The notes under the pieces are model-generated. The model was not told the DNA's origin. It searched no databases and saw only the letters and a program-made list of their open reading frames with translations. The translations under genes were made by a program, and so were the position numbers. A stretch of DNA of 64,000 nucleotides from Aplidium turbinatum (lineage: Eukaryota; Chordata; Ascidiacea; Aplousobranchia; Polyclinidae): contig OU964923.1 in assembly GCA_918807975.1 (NCBI GenBank), positions 2,728,001 to 2,792,000 of the forward strand, in the 5' to 3' direction. Positions 55,106 to 64,000 of this stretch are shown here, piece by piece; position 1 is the first letter of the stretch, and each line of letters begins with the position of its first letter.

Positions 55106-57000
55106 GTTATAATGAAGTTTTAAGCTAAGTATTGTACAATAGAAAACGTCTTCTACTTCACTGATCTTCATGGTATATTAGTTTTAGAAAGAATAGCTTG
55201 ATGACGTATTCCTAATCATTCTTCTTTGCCTGTGGTAACAAAGTATTTGAAATCAGAGTTTTTTTTTCTTCACTATTGTACTTTCCAGCGGCTATGCACA
55301 GGTTAAAATGGAGAGCTTATTCTGCAAAGATAAGCCAGGTTAGCAGTTGTGGCACAAGCTAACTTACGATAAGTAGCACATTTTGTTTGTTGGTGCAATT
55401 TACAGGACAAAAGACTAAAGTGACACTCTGCATGTAAGTAGCTCATTTTTTTGAAGATTTTTGTAACTTAAAAAAAAATAAAATTAAAAAACGAAGAGAG
55501 GTTTATTTCATTCTTTTGTCTTAGATTTGCTTGGAATGTTTCATCCAATTCTGGTTTGATGCTGGTGCAGATTGCAGCTTTAGGAAATATTTTTTGCTTG
55601 ATTTGGTAATTTTCTTTTTAAATTAGAAATTCGTGTTAAGCATCAAGAAACGATTTTTAGGAAAGATTTTCTTTTGACATAATAATGACACTATTATGAT
55701 GACTCCATTCATGACTTTACCCGATTATCCGGTCACAGCAGGAAGGGGGTTTGTGACATCATATAACTTAACAATTGAGCAATCGCTTAGTTTTTTTTCC
55801 ACCCGGTTCGGGAGCCGGCTGGCTTCAATTTATCTCGATATGTTCATATCTCAATACTTGGGACATGGGAATGCTCATTATATGGAAGTCTCCTGGCCCG
55901 AATACAGTAGCGACGTTTTCGTGATCCAACAATGTGCCAGCTCCGACGTCAGCAAACTATGACCAGCTGGCCATATTCGGCCCATTTGGGTCTTCTATTC
56001 TAGCCGGTCTAATGTCAATCAAATAAAGCGTAAGCCTGGACAAAACAAAAAATCAATCCTGGAAGTTTCGTATACTTGCAAAGGGTTTGCACGACTCAAA
56101 GCCATTGCAGAGTAAACTGTTCACTTGCTATTGAAGACTTGTTGTTTGCGAATTGTATTATCCACTAGGTGCCGCTAAATGAAGACTGTGAATGAGTGAA
56201 AACTTTTATTTCGTCTATTGCGAGAATAGCAGGGTATAATTTTAAACAATATGAATAAAATAGCACCATAACAATCTAGATTCCACAACAGACAGGAAGC
56301 AGTGAAAGACTATAACAGTCATCGAGTCAACTGCTTCCCTGTTCTTAATGTGACAAATGACAAGCATCGGCATTACGTTTAAGTTACTTTTCTTTCTTTA
56401 TGTTTTTACAGTTTTCCTTTTTGTTACTTTGTAGTTCACTACATGTTTGCGCCAGCAATGAAAAATAAAATTGAAAAGAAATTAAAAATGTAACAAGTTT
56501 CCTGGACTTTTTTACTTTAAGAGTCTTCAAAGCGTTGTCCTTGACTTGCGTTTTGCAAGGACTCATAGCGAGAGTTGAACAAGGGTGGCTTGGTCTTGTG
56601 CTTTCTTTATAGGCAAAGTCGAAAGTTTATCCAACTGACCTAGTGGAATGAACACTTACTGTTGGATTAGAAGAGTCTTTTTGAAAGTTTTATGATACTT
56701 TGGACCAGTATTTATTTAATTTAGAACTATAGTTTAGTCAAAGAATTACATAAATAAGCAACAAATTTGCTCGTTTGATAGATCAATTATAAATTAATCT
56801 TAAAACTTGACCAAGCAGCCTTCGTCCCAACTCAAATGTGATAGGGTACAGATTTGATGACGTCACAAAGCCTACACAAAGATTTGACTTTACGAATTAT
56901 CTTAATTGTTAATTGTTTAGCTTTGTAGTTATTAGGTGCGGATTGTTATGTAACAAATATGTACAGTAATTCTCAAGGGCTCCTGACACTTCCTGAGAGT
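55106..57000. other. No gene recognised
   Basis: An 88-codon plus-strand open frame at 55696-55962 has a less AT-rich composition (cccggttcgggagccggctgg) but no known domain. An antisense S1 SINE fragment lies at 56080-56185 (tccactaggtgccgctaaat). The rest is AT-rich and featureless. Confidence 0.4.
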
Positions 57001-57940
57001 GTGGGGGGTAATTTAAGCAGGGGCGGGAACGATGTTTTGGCATCGACAGGGGGCTTATTGGATTATCGCATCACATATACTTCTGGGAGGTCACCCCCAG
57101 TCCCCCCTTCGCAATACTGAAAGCTTCAATTTCTTATGCAGCGTCTTAGGCGTCTTGTCATGCGCCGAAGGCGCAAAATTTTTGCCTTTCAACACAATTT
57201 AAAATCAAAAATTTATTTCAACAAATCTAAAATTGCGAGCAAAAGCTCTTTAACATTTGCCACATTTTTGAGGTATTGAGACAATTTTGACTTGAAGAGG
57301 GGACGTACGCAAAAATTCCTCTCTGTATTCGTCCTTGGCTCAAGTCCTTCAAATTTTGCATTTCAGACGCTAAAAGGTTAAATTTAAAAGGTCAAAAGTG
57401 TCAAAGTCAAAGCTTGCTATAACTTAATTTACAATTACATGAATATAACATGATAACCTGTGCCATAACATCTACAGTGAAAGGAAAAGTTTCAGCATCT
57501 GGAGTCTAGGCCTACATTCAATTCAGAAAAAATAAAAGCTAAAATGCATTACGGTAACTTTTACAACAACTGAAAATAGAAAAACATTGAAACAGCGCAA
57601 CTGCAGGCTAATAGTGGGTTTCGTTCGTGAGTGGTAAAAGGGAAATCAAACAGTTTGTAGCAGTGAAAAATTATGACGTCACACATAGCGCATTGTGATG
57701 CGTATATTTTTGACAGGATACGTAGTTTGGCGTTGTCTTGCAAGCCGAACTTTCCAAGCAAAAACCTCAAAAGTTGTGCAACAAAATAAAAACATGAAAA
57801 TAAAACACAAAAGTAAAAGAAATATTAAAAATAGAATTTTTATCTCTACATTAGTGGGGGGGGGGGTAATTTTGCATTAGTTACCCCCCCACTCCAATTG
57901 GTGGGGGGTAATTACTCCCGCGGCCCCCCCTCTAACGGAG
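57001..57940. repeat. G/C-run region with hairpin
   Basis: It starts GTGGGGGGTAATTTAAGCAG and ends near TGGGGGGTAATTACTCCCGC, so the same word bounds the block. At 57856-57890 a run of 11 G, then taattttgcattagtta, then 7 C forms a hairpin. Further runs of C7 follow at about 57925. It may be an unidentified non-autonomous element. Confidence 0.4.
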
Positions 57941-60125
57941 CCCATGGTAATTCTTCTCAGAACGAGTCATAAAGCATGATAGCAAAGCAAAAGCGCAGAC
58001 GCACGCGAGACTCCAAGCAAAGAATAAAAAGGTTTAAAATAAACAAATAGTTTAGTTCCATCGTAGCCACCGAGGTCAGCGCGCGTTGATTGTTGTGTTT
58101 CAGTTGCGGACAATACAACTAACACACGACCAATATTTCTATAAACACCAACGACGCGTAAAAACGTGATTTAGAGTCGCGATTATACATTGTGACATCA
58201 CGGTCTACGTGGTTGGCTTCCATACTATGATCGCGTCACTGGAGAGTATTATGCCTGCACAGTTAAGCAAAGCACAGTTTGTCTCAGCAGGAAGAACTAT
58301 AGACGATTAAATCATGGTTTAGTTTTGCAGGCACCAGCAGTTTAGTCTTTTGATGCTCTTTTGACTTTGACGGGTTTTTGCTCAATTCGAAGTTGGAGCA
58401 AATAAAAAAAACTCAACTGTGCCGATTCGTGCCAATAAGTTGATTGTGATATGTAGCTTATTATTGGTAACTTATTACAATTAATTATAATTAATGAGCA
58501 TAATTCTTGAATATTGTGCAAGTATTGAGCAGTGCGGTTGATTAAGTCTATTGTGAAGCGACAGTAAATAATTTATAACGTTATTGTCGGTTTTTAAGCC
58601 AGAAAATATCCCTCTTTGAAAAATGGTTTCAAATTGTTGAGAAGAGTAATAATGTAGTTTGCCTCATTGTGCTTCAAAACAAAACCAAGAAAAAGAATTT
58701 ATGTCAAAACGAAATAGCATTTGGTGACGACGAGTCGAAATTTTCAAATCAATTGTTTCGAACATTTATGAGCTCGAGCAATAAATCATTCATTCAATCG
58801 TAGTGTTATTTAAATGGTCGGATATTCTCATGTGTTTTGTTTTTCCTTTTTTAAAAAGGTTTGCAAATCTTATACTATTCCCTGGGTGTCAGTGGCGAGT
58901 AGATTTATACGAGTGACGTTGATATTGAAAAGTTTATCGAAAAAGTGTTTCAAATGAGGCTAAACAGACTTTAAGCCAACAGAGGTGAAGTGAACAGTTT
59001 GATGTCAATAAGGTAATAATAACGCTGTCACATCCACTTAACCGGACCACATCAAGCCAAACCAAATCGGTCAGATTAAGTGGATGGCCCGGGAAAACGG
59101 GAAGAAAACGTTTCAACAAATTTCATATATTTTGTTGCTGCAGATATTGTGCGTCAGGCACTCTATTGTTAGCAACAACCTGAGAATGAGAACATAATAA
59201 AGAACAAGAAAATAAGTGTAAAATCAAACGAAACTGCAACAGTGTTCAAGCATTCGACCCATACAACCTTAGGATGAATTTAGACTCCCGAAATCTTTTC
59301 AAGAGGAGTTCGAAATCTTTCACTAATTTGAGCATGGTCGACACACATTGTATTTAGTAAATCCGCTAGCTACGTTGTGAAGTAAATGTCGTCCCATCAA
59401 TGTTTAAAATTCGTGAAATGAGAACCCTTGTTTTTTCATTTGTTTTATCAAGGGATGGTTGTGGCCTTTTCTGGTAAGCCTTACCAATGTGATTAGCTGG
59501 CGTCGTTGTATAAATAAAATTGGAATGGTGTAGCGGAGTAATTTTTACCGAATTAGATTTTGCAAAGACTTTTTAAACTATTGCATATGCATGTTTTTAT
59601 ATACAAACGTTAAAAAAACCGTCATCATCATCTATTTATAAATGTCTATAATCTCTAATATTGTGTCTTTAAAGACTTTTCGAATATATTTGTTTTTGCT
59701 TACCAGAACTTAAATATAGAAGCATTGTGTCACGACCAACACCCATTCAATTATTTTAGTATAGCTCTAAATAGCATGCACTGAAATGCCTGATATCTTT
59801 CGGAAGGTTTCTGGGAAGTAGTTGCTCGCCAGTCTATGAAAGACCACACAAGAGTTTCTAAAAAAAATTTCTTTTCGACTTGGTAGATTTATTTTTAATT
59901 TCCCACGCCGTAGCTTGTACATTGAAGATTCTTAACAAACGTAGTTAGGTCTACTTCCACAGAGCCCAAACACGAAGGGTATCGGTGCTAATGAGTAAGT
60001 AACAAATTCACTTTATAAAAATTTGTGGCAAAACAATTCCTACCAAGGTGAAGGCTTCATTTTCGATACGAAAGGTCGTAATGCGATCAGACGCATCAGA
60101 TAATTAATATTGATAACTGATATTA
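57941..60125. other. No gene recognised
   Basis: AT-rich intergenic sequence. Open frames are under 65 codons and without domains. No repeat matching another part of the window was found. Confidence 0.4.
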
Positions 60126-60129
60126 GCTG

Positions 60130-60835
60130 TAACAAGGGGTCCAAGGGGTGCTTTTGGATTCCGGATTGGTTTTAGTGGCTCTTAAACATTCCAAACATCC
60201 CAAAAACTTGAATAAACCATCTTGTATTATTTTGAGATAGTGTGTCTTTCTAAGAAGTACCCTAATTTGGAGCTCGAGATCTCATCGGTACAGGGCCCAA
60301 ATTATCATCTTAACGGCCATAATCATAATATCTTAGCTACTAATTAAAATCCAGATGATTTTATGACTGCTGTGCCTGTACCATGTTTTCACACATGGTG
60401 CTATTGCCCAGTAGCTTTGACAGGGAGGACCAGAGCTGCTTTTAGACCCGGGCCCGGGATGATTTTAAGGGCCGGAAACCTTTCTAATAATCCCGAAAAC
60501 TTGAGGAACCACAGCGTATTTTTCAATATAATGCGTTGTTCTTACAAGTGGTTTAATTTGGGGCCCCAGAATTTCATTGGTGCGGGCCCACAATATCATC
60601 TCAACGGCCCTGTTGCTGCTGTTGTGTAGTGCAGGACTGTTCAGATGGTGATTTGGGCCCGGTACCAATGACATCTTCCGGCCGCAAATCAAGATAATTC
60701 TTAGAAAAACACAAGACAAAGAATAAGTGGATACATCAAGTTCCCGGACTCTTCGAAACGTTTACGGGTCCCTAAAAACATTCCGGTCAGGATTCTAAAA
60801 GTATCCCCTGGACTCCCCTTGTCAACGCCACTGTA
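60130..60835. repeat. Three family D repeats, two of them head to head
   Basis: Inverted-orientation copies at 60130-60320 and 60418-60625 are followed directly by an opposite-orientation copy at 60640-60835. Shared words include gatctcatcggtacagggcc, gggcccgggatgattttaag and ttgggcccggtaccaatgac. The last two copies face each other across a 15-base spacer (gttgctgctgttgtg) and could pair over most of their length. Confidence 0.7.
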
Positions 60836-60839
60836 TGTA

Positions 60840-63060
60840 GAATGAGAATAGAATGAGTATAAACAAATCGATGCGGTAGTTATAGAGACTAGACTCAAAG
60901 CAGAATATAGTAGCCTATTTATTTATCGTATGTTTTGTATGACTGCAAAATGTATGGCATTATTTACTAATAAAGTTATTCTTTGTACAAGAGAAGCTAA
61001 AGTTGTGACGCGTATCAGTCTTTATAGTCACAATAAACAATGCAATTTATTTATGACGTAATATACAAAGCTGTTTCACAATATTATTACGCTTTATTTC
61101 CGAGGAAGTAGCCGGTAAAAAGATGAAGCTACGTGTTGGTTGAGGAGTTTTCTTTTATACTGAAGCTTGTAGATTTCAACCGTCAATCTCGTTTAACCAG
61201 GCCATATCTGCATCAGGCCATATTGGGCCCATTTGAACGGTTGATTGCCTCAAATAATAAAGGAATAAACTGAGAACCCAGACAGAACAAACTGTAGACG
61301 TTGAATCAATGTAAAAATGACGGGTTTTGCTTTTTGGGAAGTTCAGTTCAATGAAATGTTCAGTGATTAATTGAAAATACGTAACTTTCGTGTGCAACAT
61401 TTTCCGCTGTTTGATCGAAACAACCAGACGGTTGGTTTTCTTTCGGGTTTCTTTGCAGTGTTCCAATTTTGAGAAGTTTCAAGAATCTGAAAACATCCCC
61501 AATTTAATTTTGTTCTCGACGACATTGGTATTTTATTGTGACCATATTTTGGAAACTAGTTTTTTATTTTTGATGTATGACATGAGAAAGGGTACTGTTA
61601 TTTTGCATTCATCAAAAGTTGTGTCTGATGTGCGTTGACATTTTCTCATTGTCTTTTAGGGATTTCCTTTATGCTTTCGATGTCCAGGATGTAACCACGA
61701 CATAATTGATGATAAACAATTTCTTCATTGCTTTGGTAGTGCTCGTGCGTCTAATGTTTCTGCAAGAGTTATGTAAAAACAAGTATCGATAGCTAGTTAG
61801 GTACTAATGGCAGCAATAATAGCAAATAGCCTATCAGTAGAAAGAGTGCAAGTAGGCTATTTGCAAGTGTGTGAGTTCAATTTCATGTGCCATGATTTTC
61901 CATTAAAATTAAGTTCGCCTTCAACAGCATACTGGGCTTAGTGTTAGACTTTTGTGAAAACTCTATACAAGGTAGTTTCGATGTATTTTTGATTTATTTA
62001 TTAACGGCTTAGGCAAACCTGCTCAATTAGAAGACTCGAACACCGGTGTGGCTTAACCTCTGTTCTGGTTCCTCAATGTTCTTGGAGATGAAAAGTTTAC
62101 TTAAAGTTTGAGAAGTAGTTTGGAATGAAGTAAGTCAAGTAACCTTCCAGAAGTTGAAGTGACTGACCTTCTGAGCTTTTTCAGATATGCTCATACATTT
62201 ACAGAGCTACGTGTAAATGGAAGTGGATCTAGGGGGGCACTTGGTCACATGTATTTTCTTTAGCGTCGTTGAAACCAATAAAATAATAAACTTGCCATTC
62301 TACTAATGTAAGCAATCGGGAAGTCTGTTGTTGCAACATAGAAGTCAAGGAAAGTGGTTGCGTGACCATCGAGAACTGAGATTATGACCTCTTCAAAAGT
62401 CGATCGGTCGCTCACCAGTGTCGGTCACTTTCGTGCTGAGCTTTTGCGTTAGTGTTTAACATAAAGTGTTTCTGTGTTGTGTGATTGTTGGAACGTGCAG
62501 GCCGCACATCATACCTTTATGCAAACCAAACCGGGGATTGGGGCCTGGTCTTCATGGTTGTAGATACCACAATGGCTAACTGACGGATGCTTCGGCATTT
62601 AAAGTGACAATATGAAAGTCAGGGGTGGGTCAAGTTAGCAGTTTCATGGGGAGCGATTACAACAAGACACAATGATGCGTAGGGAGATCTAACAATTACT
62701 CCAATTATAGTGAAGTACATTACATTACAATAAGAAGCGTAGGTGAGTTGCTTATGATGAACACTGCTGCAAGCTCCACCCCAGTCTTTAAATATTCGTT
62801 CCTTTTTCTAAAATATACAATAAAAATTGCTTTCACTCTTCACTGGGTTTCATAAAGAAGAAACCTTTCACCACTTTCCTAAAGAAAGAAACACTCGTTT
62901 GTTGCAAAATAATCGCCGCGAGCTCTCTTTCGATTTCTTTTCTAAATGAACTCAAGAGCCAAGGTGATAGCAGAGTGCTTTATCGGCTTTGTGGCTTTCA
63001 CTAAAATGCCAAACACTCCTGCGTTGAAGAATCTCTGGCGGATCTGTCATGAGAGAAAGA
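60840..63060. other. No gene recognised; one palindromic MITE
   Basis: A diverged MITE copy is at 61275-61340 (acccagacagaacaaactgt, gttgaatcaatgtaaaaatg). Other sequence is AT-rich without coding signals. Confidence 0.4.
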
Positions 63061-63064
63061 ACCT

Positions 63065-64000
63065 TATTTTCAACTCTTTACGTCTGCAGACGTTAAATCA
63101 ATGAAAAAATATTAATTCATTTTCTAACTGTTATGTTTATTGTGTTTACGTAATAATGATAATAATAATTTATTTTACACCAGTAGAATGCAAAACAGTG
63201 TCAATAAAAAGTCTCCATAATTGGCGATTTTCAGCCAACTGTCGCAGTTCTTCCGGGCTGTGCTCTGTGAGCAATCAAACCATTCGCATGAAACAACATA
63301 ATAACACGTACAATGATCATGAAGATATGCTTTTTTTTGAGGAAGCGTATTCTGTATTCCAAGCAATCATTAGACATTGATGGACATTCTCATTAATATA
63401 ATTTTACTTAGTCTTTCGCCAAGAAACCCGTGTTTGAAATCTTAACGATGGCACTTTCCTGTTCTTAGAGGTTTTGAACCACTGACGCAGGCCCGATCAG
63501 CCAAGTTGATTAAGGTATAATTGCCATTTGCTGTTAAAGTATTGCTTTAAATGTTTTTTCTGGATGCAGCCTGTTATCGAAATACTTTAGTAGCTGCACA
63601 CCCAGAGAGTCGAACCATTGTTGTTGCTGTTGTCATTTCTTCTTTTGCAAAGTCTAGCGCTGACAGTTAACGCCACTGAATTTGAAAATTTTCGGCGAAT
63701 GTGCATTTACTGAAATTCTCATCTACTTGTATTTTGGAAAAAGAATAAAGAACTTTTGGACACGGACCCGGAATGAAGTTATTGGCCCGTAGCCTTTCTA
63801 AGGGGCCTGGAAAGTTAAATAAATCACCATAGGAATATAGCGCATTTTTCTTAAAGGTGTTTTGAATTGAGACCAGAAGATCTCATTGGTATAAAGCCTA
63901 AATTATCCTTTCAACGCCCCGTTAGCTCATGCCCCGTCAGGGGTAGCTCATGCCCTCAAGGATAGCTCATGCCCTCTTAGCCCCGTCAGGTTACGTGCCC
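63065..64000. repeat. Repeat cluster at the right edge: MITE, S1 SINE, family D, short tandem repeat
   Basis: A MITE fragment (ctgcagacgttaaatcaatg) lies at 63080-63108. An antisense S1 SINE is at 63465-63620 (accactgacgcaggcccgat, acacccagagagtcgaacca). An inverted family D copy is at 63755-63925. The window then ends in a short tandem of AGCTCATGCCC with CCCCGTCAGG words (63922-64000), which is cut by the window end. Confidence 0.65.

Noticed and set aside
55696-55962. 88-codon plus-strand frame with less AT-rich sequence
   Set aside because: No recognised domain, no splice signals in the right phase and no homologous repeat in the window. Left unassigned.

Overview
This is nuclear DNA of a metazoan. 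Coding exons are short, split by GT-AG introns, and sit in AT-rich sequence full of DNA transposons, tRNA-headed SINEs, MITEs and one LINE fragment. The gene content and repeat style fit an invertebrate deuterostome, perhaps a tunicate. That placement is an inference, not something the sequence proves.

The one host gene I can assemble with confidence is on the minus strand. Twenty-five phase-consistent exons between 26745 and 3909 encode 958 residues of a kinesin-3 motor: motor domain, neck, FHA domain, then a tail with no visible PH, PX or CAP-Gly domain. Length and architecture best match the KIF28/KLP-6 subgroup. A second first exon at 37139-37173 ends in the same splice phase and would replace exon 1, giving a 33-35 kb transcription unit. 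A further in-phase exon at 2298-2561 may extend the C-terminus. The gene has 17-nt and 23-nt microexons and two GC-AG introns.

Layout: 1-594 is the right end of a hAT transposon. 1424-1770 is a degenerate minisatellite. 2.3-26.7 kb is the kinesin gene, with SINEs and MITEs in its introns: a 515-bp MITE nested in a SINE relic, a TTAA-flanked MITE, a 517-bp hAT MITE, a 386-bp palindrome with hammerhead-like cores, and a 998-bp MULE-like element. 26.7-37.2 kb lies between the two candidate first exons. It holds a LINE fragment whose reverse-transcriptase active-site codons are amplified as fifteen 34-bp repeats, a hAT deletion derivative and a second hAT remnant, both with perfect 8-bp target duplications. 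37.2-47.7 kb is SINE-rich, with a tandem array of antisense tRNA-like units. 47.7-52.9 kb is a piggyBac element with recognisable transposase. 52.9-64 kb shows no convincing gene and carries palindromic MITEs and a dispersed ~200-bp GC-rich repeat.

I saw no CRISPR array, operon, rRNA gene or convincing functional tRNA gene.
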